Under the pieces are notes generated by a model. That model was given only the letters and a program-made list of their open reading frames with translations. It had not been told where the DNA came from and did no database searches. From NCBI GenBank assembly GCA_038227045.1, contig JBBRQD010000119.1, positions 1 through 16,215 on the forward strand: 16,215 bases of DNA, in the 5' to 3' direction. The translations under genes were made by a program, and so were the position numbers. This document shows, piece by piece, positions 1-7,751 of this stretch (position 1 is its first letter; every line of letters begins with the position of its first letter). This DNA comes from JANXLS01 sp038227045. Its GTDB lineage: Bacteria; Planctomycetota; SZUA-567; H5-PLA8.

Positions 1-128
1 AAGCGCTTCATGCAGCGTGCCGGGAGTTTCTGGCCCGCGTCAATCAAGCCCCGCTGGCCATGGTCGAGCGCCTTTGGCCGCGCTGGGAACTCGATCCCGA
101 AGAGGAAAAACTACGGGTTTCTGCTTAG
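1..128 (+). CDS. C-terminal fragment of an unidentified protein, cut by the window edge
   Basis: An open frame runs in from the left edge (codons in phase with position 3) and ends at the TAG at 126-128. The visible 41 residues are hydrophilic and helix-prone, with the stretch LAMVERLWPRWELDPEEEK near the end and a C-terminus of LRVSA. There is no stop codon in frame over the visible part, the codon use matches the neighbouring genes, and the next gene on the other strand stops only 7 bases further on, all of which suggests a genuine gene end. I do not recognise the family with certainty. The tail has the feel of the C-terminus of a DDE-type transposase, but that is an impression only. No function is assigned. 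Confidence 0.5.
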   Translation, partial: ALHAACREFLARVNQAPLAMVERLWPRWELDPEEEKLRVSA

Positions 129-135
129 ATTGAGT

Positions 136-1239
136 TTAAACGAACCGTTTTTCTGCTTCGACTAGAAATTTGGCTTTGGCCTGGTCCAGTGGAAGAGCGA
201 AGGAACAGCCTGAGGCCTGCTTGTGTCCTCCGCCGCCGAAATACCGAGCGAGCGCTCCGGCATCGAAATTTTGCGTGGAACGCAAGCTGACTTTGGTGGC
301 CGCGCCGCCGTCGTATTCGTAGAAAAAGAGCGCCAGTTCGACGCCGGCCAGCATCCGCGGAATACCTGAAAACTCGTCCGCGTTCTGCGTTGTCGTGCCC
401 GTCGCATCGAAATCGAATTGCCTCAAACCGATCAAGGCGATGCGCCCATTCGCGTGGCATTCCAGAGAGGCGCGCGCGCGCGTTTCGAGATCGAGTTCGG
501 CGCGCGTTTTGTTCAAGAAAATTCGCCGCCACACCGCCTCGCCATCGACCCCCTTCTCGCGCAGTTCCGCGGCCATTCGCAGCACTCTGGGCGACGTGTT
601 GGAATAAGCGAAGTGGCCCGTGTCCGTGACCAGTCCAGTATACAGCGCCTCGCGGGCCAAGGCTGGAACGGGCCAGCGGCGCTCCGACGCCAGCCGCCAG
701 ATCAATTCGGCCGCCGCGGCGGCGCTCGTGTCGACAAAATTGACATCGCCAAACAGGGGATTTCCGGGATGATGGTCGATGTTCACAATCTTTGCGGCGC
801 CGAAATCCTCGCGCGCGATCTTGCCGATGCGCATGAGGTCGGTCGAATCGACGACGAAGATCAAATCCGCAGCGCGTACGGGCGACTGTTCTGGCGGCTG
901 TTTATTGGAGGAGGGCGCTTGAACGGTCGCCACTCCCAACGGAGTTCCGGACCGATGCTGGCAAATCATCCCATCGGGGTCTAGATATCTGTACTTAGCG
1001 GGAGTAGGATCAGCATTCACGACACCCGCGCGTTTTCCCAATGTGCGCAGAATTGCACAGAGCGCGATTTCACTTCCGATGCAATCGCCGTCGGGACGCT
1101 CATGACCGATGATGGCAATCGATTCAGCGGCATCGACGAGCGCCTGAATTTGTGCCGCGACGCCGGCGTCCTCGGGTGCGCCGCACACACTCAAGACCGT
1201 GGAGTTGTTTTGTAAGGATGCGGCCGATTGTAGAGTCAT
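136..1239 (-). CDS. nrnA: DHH/DHHA1 family phosphoesterase, NrnA-like (oligoribonuclease / pAp phosphatase)
   Basis: This cytoplasmic phosphoesterase probably degrades very short RNA oligonucleotides (nanoRNase) and dephosphorylates 3'-phosphoadenosine 5'-phosphate, as characterised NrnA proteins do. With the start at 1239 it has 367 residues, somewhat longer than the usual 310-340. Visible motifs are GHERPDGDCIGS (45-56, metal ligands H46, D50, D52), the VVDSTD strand (D131), the signature DHH (155-157), VTDTGHF (D206), and the DHHA1 substrate-binding loop GGGGHKQASG (335-344). The start is chosen because an AGAAAGGTG Shine-Dalgarno sequence lies about 10 bases upstream; the frame stays open to 1374, but those 45 extra residues precede the fold and look non-coding. 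A proline/glutamine-rich stretch of about 25 residues (98-122) between motif I and the D131 strand explains the extra length. It is divergent from the DUF4388 gene and converges on the fragment at the left edge. The family call is firm; the exact substrate is inference. Confidence 0.9.
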   Translation of the reverse strand: MTLQSAASLQNNSTVLSVCGAPEDAGVAAQIQALVDAAESIAIIGHERPDGDCIGSEIALCAILRTLGKRAGVVNADPTPAKYRYLDPDGMICQHRSGTPLGVATVQAPSSNKQPPEQSPVRAADLIFVVDSTDLMRIGKIAREDFGAAKIVNIDHHPGNPLFGDVNFVDTSAAAAAELIWRLASERRWPVPALAREALYTGLVTDTGHFAYSNTSPRVLRMAAELREKGVDGEAVWRRIFLNKTRAELDLETRARASLECHANGRIALIGLRQFDFDATGTTTQNADEFSGIPRMLAGVELALFFYEYDGGAATKVSLRSTQNFDAGALARYFGGGGHKQASGCSFALPLDQAKAKFLVEAEKRFV

Positions 1240-1487
1240 AACTTGCAGACACCTTTCTGGCGTTGATAATGTCGGGCTGACCGCGATGCTTCCTTTTAAC
1301 GGAGGCGTGGAAAAATGCGAGAAAAGGACCGATTTTAGGCAATATTCACGGTCTGGAAAGCCGATAAGGCACACCGACTCTGTTGTATCGGATGGCCTTT
1401 TCGGATATGAGGCGAACGGGCATTATTCGGATGAGACTTGAACGCCGAGGCGAGAATCGTTTTCATTGCGCGAGGTAACGGACCGAC
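1240..1487. promoter_or_regulatory. Divergent intergenic region between nrnA and the DUF4388 gene
   Basis: This 248-base spacer separates two genes transcribed away from each other, so promoters for both must lie here unless they are read from further away. The nrnA Shine-Dalgarno (reverse complement of 1250-1258) and the GAGGT ribosome site of the DUF4388 gene (about 1471-1475) mark its edges. I see no convincing -35/-10 pair, no strong inverted repeat and no riboswitch-like structure. Confidence 0.4.
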
Positions 1488-4400
1488 ATGAGTCTAAAAG
1501 GCAATCTGGCCGTCGTCAATCTGGCGGACGTTTTTCAAATGCTGTCGCGAGGCAAGTCCAGCGGCCTGCTACGCGTTCAGGCGCCGGAAGGGACGCGCTA
1601 TATCGAATTGCAGAACGGCCTGATCTCGCTTGCCGGCCGCGCCACGCAATACGTTCAGCTCAGCGATCTGTTGCTCGCCCGAAAAGCCATCAACGACGAA
1701 AACCTCAGCACGGCAATGAAGATCCACAAAGAAAATGGCATGGTGCTGGGCCAAGTATTGATCGAGATGAACTACGTCCCCCGAACCAGCTTGGACGATT
1801 CGCTCCGTTTTTTGATCGAAGAGGAAGTGTGCGACTTGTTCACCCTGCGCGAGGGCGAATTCGATTTCCTGGCCAATGCCGCGCTCGACACGAAGATCGC
1901 TCCGGGCGGCGGCGCCGTGCGGCTCGAGATTTCTCCGGACACCCTGCTTCTCGAAGCCGCTCGCCGGGCTGACGAATGGCACGAACTCGAACAGCGCATA
2001 TACTCGCAATCGCTGCTCTTCCGCCTCACTGACGAGGGCCGGCGCGTTTACCAGGACGCCGACGGCATCTCCGATGAAGGGCGCACCATCATGCGCTTGC
2101 TGCAAGCCAACCATACGGTTGAAGGCGTCGTCCAGAAATCCTGCCTTGGCCGCCTGAATGCCAACCGCATGTTGTTGGAACTCTGGGACGCGCAGCTTGT
2201 CGAAGCGGTTCCCAAATCAGAGTATATGAATTACGCCAATTTACAGATGGAGGCCGGCCAGATTGCCGATGCGCACCGCATAGTCGTGCAGTTGTCGAAA
2301 ATCGGTTCGCCCGAAACGATTAAGCTTGCGATTCCTGTGATCGATAATCTGCGCAAGCAACTGGCCCTGGAAAACAAACAGGTGACAGCTCAGACCGTGG
2401 AGAGAACGGCCGCGACGGGGGCGAACAAAAAGGGGCCGGGCGCAAATCTGATCATCACCAAAGGCGGCCTGTCCTGGGCTAAGATCGCCATTGCCGGGGT
2501 GGCGTTGCTTCTCATTCTGGGCGGTGGCGCGTATTACTACATGACGAAGGGCGTCGATCCGCACATAGCAGCCGGTGAAAAACTTATTAAGTTGCAGGAG
2601 GAGGTTTTCAAACTCCTTAGCAATCGAAAATTCATGGAGGCCACCCAGCGCGCAGGCGCATACAGCCCCCCCGATCCGGATCTCAAATCCAAACACGAAA
2701 AACTCAAACGCGACGTACAAATTGAAATCGACACCCAATACACGAAGGACTTCGGCCCTGTGGTCCGCGGAAATGCGATTGGGTTTAGCGCGGCGGAACT
2801 GGATAAATTTGAAAAGTGCCTAAAGGAATACGACGGCGTGACTCTCGAAAATGCGTTTACCCCCAAAGGCCGCAAGTTGCTGCCCAAGAAAATCCAGGAA
2901 TTGAAAGATAATCTGCGCAGCACACAATTCAAGCAACGCCTGGAGGATCTGCGCAAAAACGCACAGGAACTCAACGTGGAAAAGCTGATGAAGGGGTATG
3001 AGGAATTGCTCGCGGACGCGCCCCCGGAGAACATTGCCAAGGAGGCGCGCGCCGATTTTTTTAAGCTGCGTGGACCCGGCATCGAAGCGCAGCGGCAATT
3101 ATCGCTGGCGCGCGATGTGTTGGAAAAGGGCGGTTTCGACGCGGCGCGAAAATATTGCGAGACGGTCAAGGCTGCGTATCCCGGGACAAAACTCGCCGCC
3201 GAAGCCGACAAGATTCTAACCGAACTCACGGACCGTGAAAACAAGGCCGCCGACGAACTGGCCAAAATTGGAAAGCTCATCCTTCAGCGCAAATCGGACG
3301 ACGCCCTGAACTTGGCCACCCAACTGTTGGCCACCAAGCCGCCTGCCGCAATCCAAACCGCCGTCATCGCCGAGATGCGCAAATTGCAGGCGGATGTTCC
3401 GGAGGCAGAACTGCAGAAGACGATCACCATCGCGGCGAGACTATGGGATATCGATGCCAAACAGGCTCGCGCGAAAATATTGGAAGTGGTGAACGCATTC
3501 CCGTTCTCGGAGGCCGCCTCCAACGCCCAATTGCGCGTTCAACTTTCCAGTTTCCCCGAAGGGGCCACGGTCACCTATAAAGATAGAGTCATTGGCAAGA
3601 CGCCGATGGTGGCCGACCTGCCCGTCATGGGGGCGCTGTTGTTGAATTTCAGTCTTGCGGGCTTCGAACCGTTCGACCTCGTCGAAAACAATTTCCGCGG
3701 GGAGAAGATTCAAGCCTTGTTCACGCGCAAGCCCCAGGCGGTCGTGATCACTCCCGTTTCCGCCGCGGCCGGTATGCTGGCGTTTAACGAGTTCCTGCTT
3801 ATCGCCGGAGGAAGCGAATTGGTCGTCTGCAGTTCCACCACGCTGGAGGTGTTGCGGCGGGTCAATCTGGAATCGACGCCGTTCCCGATCAAGAATGCCG
3901 GGAAAACGGAACAGCCACCAGCGCTTAACAAGAACGAGTTAAAGCTCCGCGCGATAAGCGCCAATGCAGAGGACGCGGAGGCCTACGTGTTTGTCTCCTG
4001 CTCAGGTTCGTATTTCTTTCAAATCCCATCCAACGGCGTCGAGTTTCACCGTATCGCGTGCGAACCCGGCGCACTTGGCGCACCGCAAATGTACCGCCCC
4101 CAAAAATCCGGCGCCATCAAATTGATCTCCGTCATCACCAAATCGGGCATCAGTGTGTATTCATCCGAACGCCAGTTCGTCGCACATAAAGATATCCCGT
4201 CGGGAGGCGGCGCGGATCAGCCTCTCGGTTACGCGTTCGACGGCAACACCTATTTTGTTCCGCGCGACAACAATATTCTGTATGCGGTTGACGGGTATAG
4301 AGGCGAAATCAAGTGGACAAAGCAGTGCGATGCGCACATTAGCACGCCGCCGGCCACCCATCTATTGAACAAGCTCCTGGCGATCGCCGACATAAAAGGC

Positions 4401-4835
4401 CGTGTTGTCATAGTGGATACGGATACGGGAAAAGAAAAGGGGCATTCGGAACTGGGCGTTTCAAGCTCGCTCGGATTGGCTTCGTCGTCCGTCGGCTTCG
4501 TCGCCGCACTTGATGACAATTCGCTCGCGCTTGTGCCGTCGGCGGGAGGAGTTCCGGCCTGGTCAGTACAGCTACCAGGGAAGACACTGTTCACTCCGCT
4601 GATTCGAAACCCGGAGAAAAAGGACAAAAACGCCGTCCCAATGGCCATTGTGTGCTGTGAAACGCAAAACAGCTCTTACATCGTGGTGGCCATAAACTTG
4701 GCGAACGGTTCGCTGGTCTGGCGCGCGCGCCTCGTTTCCAAACCGATCAACGGCACTGTGGGCGTCGACGCTGTGTACATCGGTACGGCAGACAATGAAC
4801 TCGTAAAATTCGATTTCACGATGTCCACGAATTGA
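1488..4835 (+). CDS. Large membrane protein: DUF4388 domain, single TM, helical repeats, PEGA domain, C-terminal beta-propeller-like domain
   Basis: This 1115-residue protein has several parts. Residues 1-130 (starting MSLKGNLAVVNLADVFQML) match the DUF4388/PATAN domain, found in bacterial signalling and gliding-related proteins. Residues 150-300 are helical. A single transmembrane helix (about 330-352, core AGVALLLILGGG) follows lysines. Residues 360-680 are charged and helical, resembling tetratricopeptide or coiled-coil repeats. Residues 682-748 form a PEGA domain (VQLSSFPEGATVTYKDRVIG, then KTP and the LAGFEPF segment). Residues 755-1112 have repeated strands such as NNILYAVDGYRGEIKWTK and NGSLVWRARL, typical of PQQ-like beta-propellers. 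A helix of this type would leave the DUF4388 part in the cytoplasm and the PEGA and propeller parts outside the inner membrane. The role is unknown; a sensor or scaffold linking the envelope to a cytoplasmic partner is inference. A GAGGT ribosome site precedes the ATG. It is a single-gene unit with no obvious terminator before 5018. Confidence 0.88.
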   Translation: MSLKGNLAVVNLADVFQMLSRGKSSGLLRVQAPEGTRYIELQNGLISLAGRATQYVQLSDLLLARKAINDENLSTAMKIHKENGMVLGQVLIEMNYVPRTSLDDSLRFLIEEEVCDLFTLREGEFDFLANAALDTKIAPGGGAVRLEISPDTLLLEAARRADEWHELEQRIYSQSLLFRLTDEGRRVYQDADGISDEGRTIMRLLQANHTVEGVVQKSCLGRLNANRMLLELWDAQLVEAVPKSEYMNYANLQMEAGQIADAHRIVVQLSKIGSPETIKLAIPVIDNLRKQLALENKQVTAQTVERTAATGANKKGPGANLIITKGGLSWAKIAIAGVALLLILGGGAYYYMTKGVDPHIAAGEKLIKLQEEVFKLLSNRKFMEATQRAGAYSPPDPDLKSKHEKLKRDVQIEIDTQYTKDFGPVVRGNAIGFSAAELDKFEKCLKEYDGVTLENAFTPKGRKLLPKKIQELKDNLRSTQFKQRLEDLRKNAQELNVEKLMKGYEELLADAPPENIAKEARADFFKLRGPGIEAQRQLSLARDVLEKGGFDAARKYCETVKAAYPGTKLAAEADKILTELTDRENKAADELAKIGKLILQRKSDDALNLATQLLATKPPAAIQTAVIAEMRKLQADVPEAELQKTITIAARLWDIDAKQARAKILEVVNAFPFSEAASNAQLRVQLSSFPEGATVTYKDRVIGKTPMVADLPVMGALLLNFSLAGFEPFDLVENNFRGEKIQALFTRKPQAVVITPVSAAAGMLAFNEFLLIAGGSELVVCSSTTLEVLRRVNLESTPFPIKNAGKTEQPPALNKNELKLRAISANAEDAEAYVFVSCSGSYFFQIPSNGVEFHRIACEPGALGAPQMYRPQKSGAIKLISVITKSGISVYSSERQFVAHKDIPSGGGADQPLGYAFDGNTYFVPRDNNILYAVDGYRGEIKWTKQCDAHISTPPATHLLNKLLAIADIKGRVVIVDTDTGKEKGHSELGVSSSLGLASSSVGFVAALDDNSLALVPSAGGVPAWSVQLPGKTLFTPLIRNPEKKDKNAVPMAIVCCETQNSSYIVVAINLANGSLVWRARLVSKPINGTVGVDAVYIGTADNELVKFDFTMSTN

Positions 4836-5077
4836 CAGTCGACACTACACCGCGATATTAAACGCTTTCAACTCTCTGCAATACTGGAGTGCTACGCGTT
4901 GAGCGAAATCCTGTCCTCTCGCGATTCCATGGTTCTTGATCCACCCCATTGATATTGATGAATTTGGGCGCATCAGATATGGCGTTTGGCTGACGACTCG
5001 CCGCTCTTGCCGATCCATAAAAAAACCGCGAGCAAAAGCTCGCGGTTTAAATGGAAAACGGTCGAACAATCCGGACG
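4836..5077. other. Intergenic region between convergent DUF4388-protein and porin genes
   Basis: This 242-base stretch lies between two converging stop codons. Its right part (5018-5052) is a strong terminator. The left part (4845-5018) keeps a minus-strand frame of 57 codons whose protein, with SISMGWIKNHGIARGQDF and QYCRELKAFNIAV, has natural-looking composition. Its only ATG sits against the terminator A-run and has no ribosome site. It may be a decayed gene remnant or chance; I do not annotate it as a gene. Confidence 0.4.
5018..5052 (-). terminator. Rho-independent terminator downstream of the porin gene
   Basis: Arms at 5023-5033 and 5038-5048 pair perfectly over 11 bases (core CCGCGAGC with GCTCGCGG) around a four-base AAAA loop. 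Read on the minus strand, the hairpin starts about 30 bases after the porin stop codon and is followed by an uninterrupted T-run, the classic intrinsic terminator layout. On the plus strand it is followed only by TTTAAATGG, so it may also stop transcripts from the DUF4388 gene, but less efficiently. Confidence 0.9.
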
Positions 5078-6631
5078 TTAGAACTGGATCTGATAGTTCA
5101 TGATGAACATATCGTTGTTCACGGCGCGCAAACCAGGATGTTGATTGGCGTTGACGCGTTCCTTGGCGTTGATGTAATTGACCTGTATGCGATGCTTGTA
5201 GGCGTTCACATAGTAGTTGACTCCGCCAGTGAATGCGCGCGTCCTGTACAGATCGGAATTCTGATCGGGATTGGCCGCGTTTTCGATGACGATGTTCTCG
5301 AAGCTTTCGTAGCGGGCGGCGAATTCGACCGGCTCAAGCAATTTGTTGAAGAACCCGCCTTTGCTCAATTGCGGTGCAAAAACACTGTCCGTCAATTTGT
5401 ATCCACCCGCCAGATACCAACCCTGGCGCTTGAACGGATTCGGCGAAGCCTGCTCGCCATTGGGGCCGCTGCCGAGTGCAAATCCATTGACCGTGAACGG
5501 AGCCGTGCGATCGCGCTGTTCCCCAAACTCGCCGCGCGCCCACAAACCTTTGAGGCAACCCATGGGCTTGTACATCGCCCATGCACCGTAACGATACGCA
5601 TGAGTCTTCAAGCGGTTCAAGCCGTTGACCGGCGCGCTGCCATCCGTTGTGTTATCGCCCGCTTCGCCATGGTCGCCGGCCTCTCCCCAGATTCCGAGTT
5701 CCAAGCGGCCCAGCAGGCAGTCGCTCCAGATTGGGCGGACCATTAACTTTCCAGCGACATCTTTTTTGTTGTTGTCATCGGAGCGGTTCTGGAAATCACC
5801 CGCTGTGTTGAAGTAATTTCCGGCACCGTTGAATACGCCGGCCCAGTATTGAATGCGGCCGATCTTCGTTTCGCAGTCTTCCCACCACGATCCGTGAATC
5901 TGGATGCCCAGATCGCGATAGTCGTTCAAATAGTCCACCATGGCGCGTTCGCAGAAATCCAGATTCGCGCTGCTGCGCACGCCTTCTTCGCCCGCCGGCG
6001 GCTTGAACTGTCCGATCGTCACGTCGTGATGGGGAATCAGGTCGTGGAAATTGATGTAGGCGTCTTGCAACATGCGATTTGCGGAACCCCCGCCGTTCTG
6101 AACCAAATTGACGATCGTCGGACCCGTCGTGAAGGTGCCGTTATAATCCGCCATGCTGGCCGGGGCGGACTTGAACAACCCCAAGTTGCTCGGCGCGCTC
6201 GGATAACTAAGGGCTTCGCGGGCCGGATCGACCATAACGACAGCCGAAATATTCTCGTGAATGTCCATTGTAAACTTGAGTTCCGCGCGGCGAATACGCG
6301 TGCCCGTGTTGTCCAGAACACCGCCGCCGTCATCGCCGAAAATATCGCGCCGGTCCCGCCAAATGCGCTGCTCCCAAATCTGCAACAAACCGCCGATTTG
6401 AAGGTTGCCACATTTGGTTGTAACTTTGTTGGGTCCGTCGTTGCACGCACAGTGCGTAGTGGACAAGGCGTCCACGGACTGAATAGTCGATTCCGGAGAG
6501 CCGTTGCTGTTTAACTGTCGGCGCAGGTCGTCAATTTCTTTGCGAAGGTCTTCCGCACCGCTGGCCGCCCATAGGCGCGCGCAACTCAATGTCACGGCAC
6601 AGATGACTGCTATTCGACCCATATTGCGCAT
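5078..6631 (-). CDS. Outer-membrane porin, Porin_O_P (phosphate-selective porin-like) family
   Basis: This is a 517-residue outer-membrane beta-barrel protein. An N-terminal signal peptide (core MGRIAVICAVTLSCARLWA) is followed by a short charged coiled-coil-like segment, AEDLRKEIDDLRRQL (26-40), and then alternating amphipathic strands. The stretch IGQFKPPAGEEGVRSS (206-221), followed by FCERAMVDYLNDYRDLGIQIHG, is the conserved block of the Porin_O_P family. The protein ends NYQIQF, with the terminal phenylalanine typical of BAM substrates. The start at 6631 is preferred over the upstream in-frame ATG at 6658 because GAGGGGG lies 5 bases before it and the signal peptide then begins properly. 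Seven cysteines in the mature part (for example CAC and the DC pairs in WWEDCE and IWSDCL) are unusual for a porin. Specificity cannot be read from sequence: family members include phosphate and polyphosphate channels, but many are general. A terminator lies directly downstream. Confidence 0.9.
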   Translation of the reverse strand: MRNMGRIAVICAVTLSCARLWAASGAEDLRKEIDDLRRQLNSNGSPESTIQSVDALSTTHCACNDGPNKVTTKCGNLQIGGLLQIWEQRIWRDRRDIFGDDGGGVLDNTGTRIRRAELKFTMDIHENISAVVMVDPAREALSYPSAPSNLGLFKSAPASMADYNGTFTTGPTIVNLVQNGGGSANRMLQDAYINFHDLIPHHDVTIGQFKPPAGEEGVRSSANLDFCERAMVDYLNDYRDLGIQIHGSWWEDCETKIGRIQYWAGVFNGAGNYFNTAGDFQNRSDDNNKKDVAGKLMVRPIWSDCLLGRLELGIWGEAGDHGEAGDNTTDGSAPVNGLNRLKTHAYRYGAWAMYKPMGCLKGLWARGEFGEQRDRTAPFTVNGFALGSGPNGEQASPNPFKRQGWYLAGGYKLTDSVFAPQLSKGGFFNKLLEPVEFAARYESFENIVIENAANPDQNSDLYRTRAFTGGVNYYVNAYKHRIQVNYINAKERVNANQHPGLRAVNNDMFIMNYQIQF

Positions 6632-6751
6632 GCAAACCCCCTCAACCGACGATTTCACGAGACACTGCGGATTGTTGAAGGCGTAAAACTAACACAAATA
6701 TGGCATTCGACAAGCCTCAGATCGAGAAAAAGCGAGTTTTTTTGAAGCTTG

Positions 6752-6786
6752 CCTTAATATTCTTATCTAACCTTGTTCAATTAAGG
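6752..6786. repeat. Inverted repeat CCTTAAT ... ATTAAGG
   Basis: CCTTAAT at 6752-6758 is matched perfectly in reverse by ATTAAGG at 6780-6786, with 21 AT-rich bases between. The two half-sites have their starts 28 bases apart. It lies about 120-155 bases upstream of the porin start and could be a regulator binding site, or chance in AT-rich sequence. Confidence 0.3.
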
Positions 6787-6812
6787 AGTTAGGCGTGGAT
6801 CAGTCAGCGCTT

Positions 6813-6838
6813 AAAAACGCCTTCAGGGCGTTGTTTTC
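6813..6838. terminator. Terminator-like hairpin with no obvious gene upstream
   Basis: AACGCC (6816-6821) pairs with GGCGTT (6827-6832) around a five-base loop. The stem is preceded by an A-run and followed by GTTTT, so it resembles a short bidirectional intrinsic terminator. No protein-coding gene ends here on either strand. It could end a small RNA or a leader transcript, or be chance. Confidence 0.35.
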
Positions 6839-6947
6839 AGATGAATTCAGATCACATAACGATTCTTAAAAAACGAAACGGGAATTAGCTTCACTCCTCG
6901 GCATCGGCCGCTACGATAGTATAAACACTTAAAAAGGCTGAAAAGTC

Positions 6948-7643
6948 ATGATTGTAGCTCTGGTTTTAGCAGGCGCGTCCGACACTGCGCAGTATTTTGA
7001 TATGGTGGACGGAGAAACCACAATCGAGCGGGTTACGGGAACCGTGCTGCGGGGGCCGTTCGGTGGAACGTTGGTGGCGACGCCACCGGCGTTATTGGCC
7101 AAAGTCAAGAACGCGCTGCAGGGCTTCGCCGTGCAGCACGTGGACTTGCCTGCCGGATTTGCGGCGCAAACAGGGCCGCACGCACTCTTTGTGGAAGCGC
7201 TGAAAGCAGCGGAGGCGTTTCGCGCGCGCTGGGAACGGGCCATGTCCTTGGCAGCGGGGCGTTTTGAAAAATCGAGTGGCAAGGGCGATTCCATCAAAAA
7301 GGGCTCATCCGGCGAATGGTCGAAACACAAACAGAGTCCAGATGTCAAGATCCGCGGTCTGGCGCGTTCCTTCGAACGCGACGGCGTGCTGGTCGTTCTG
7401 GGCGATGGTGTCGAGATCAAAAAGGAACACTTGGCGCATATAGTCGAGGCATTTGCTCGAGAAGGACAAACTGTCACGGCAAAACCCTTCGCTCAAGCAA
7501 TCTTAGCTGGAGTGCGCGGCTGGCCGGTTATGTTGAGTCCGGAAGGCGCACGTGAAGTGGCGGCACTGCCGGCTGGAACTGTATTTTCGGAATGGCTACT
7601 GAAGAATGTCGAGCGGGTTTGCGATATTAAAGTGAGCGGGTGA
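6948..7643 (+). CDS. Degenerate MobA-like nucleotidyltransferase-fold protein
   Basis: This 231-residue, probably cytoplasmic protein resembles the MobA-like NTP-transferase fold (MocA/CoxC-type cytidylyltransferases). It opens with the beta strand IVALVLAGA (2-10), has VLVVLGDGVEIKKEHL (147-162), matching the LGD.P.l strand that holds the metal-binding aspartate (D153), and GWPVMLSPEGAREVAALPAG (191-210), matching the family's G-x-P-v-l-f/l-s motif. However, the nucleotide-binding loop G-x-S-x-R-M-G-x-x-K is missing: LAGA is followed by SDTAQYFDMVDG. A basic, glycine/serine-rich insertion (about 106-135) replaces part of the core. It may have lost catalysis or bind another ligand. No molybdenum-cofactor or molybdoenzyme gene is nearby. 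The family call is based on motif order and is moderate; an unrelated fold is possible. It is transcribed alone, and its stop lies 13 bases before a palindromic repeat. Confidence 0.62.
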   Translation: MIVALVLAGASDTAQYFDMVDGETTIERVTGTVLRGPFGGTLVATPPALLAKVKNALQGFAVQHVDLPAGFAAQTGPHALFVEALKAAEAFRARWERAMSLAAGRFEKSSGKGDSIKKGSSGEWSKHKQSPDVKIRGLARSFERDGVLVVLGDGVEIKKEHLAHIVEAFAREGQTVTAKPFAQAILAGVRGWPVMLSPEGAREVAALPAGTVFSEWLLKNVERVCDIKVSG

Positions 7644-7656
7644 GGGGATGTCGCAC

Positions 7657-7733
7657 CAGAGCCGCGCATGTCAGTAAGCGGCCAAATAATTCGCGTTCGG
7701 CAAAATGGCCGCTTACTAACGTGTGCGGCTCTG
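7657..7733. repeat. Palindromic repeat element, copy 1
   Basis: Arms at 7657-7684 and 7706-7733 (28 bases each) pair at 25 positions; two of the three differences would be G-U pairs in RNA. The loop (7685-7705) is 21 bases. The arm contains CAGAGCCGCGC and GTCAGTAAGCGGCCA. The same element occurs at 9405-9481, including the CAAAAT motif before the right arm. It lies between the converging ends of the MobA-like and ThuA genes and could work as a bidirectional terminator, although no T-run follows. It looks like a REP/REPIN- or MITE-type dispersed element. Confidence 0.85.
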
Positions 7734-7751
7734 GATCACTCTTTCCGTTCT

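Larger units (their letters stand above)
6632..6947. promoter_or_regulatory. AT-rich divergent intergenic region with hairpins, upstream of porin and MobA-like genes
   Basis: No gene is visible in this 316-base stretch. It is clearly more AT-rich than its surroundings (for example 6700-6790 and 6840-6945) and must carry the promoters of the two divergent genes. Two inverted repeats lie inside it (6752-6786 and 6813-6838, listed separately). Near its right end AAAAAGG at about 6931-6937 may be the ribosome site for the plus-strand gene. I could not place a convincing -35/-10 pair. Confidence 0.4.

Noticed and set aside
1240..1374. N-terminal extension of nrnA to an ATG at 1374
   Set aside because: The extra 45 residues precede the fold, have no family resemblance, and no ribosome site is evident there, while AGAAAGGTG precedes the internal ATG at 1239.
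5051..5746. Plus-strand open frame opposite the porin
   Set aside because: Starts within the porin terminator and mirrors the porin coding sequence; no family features.
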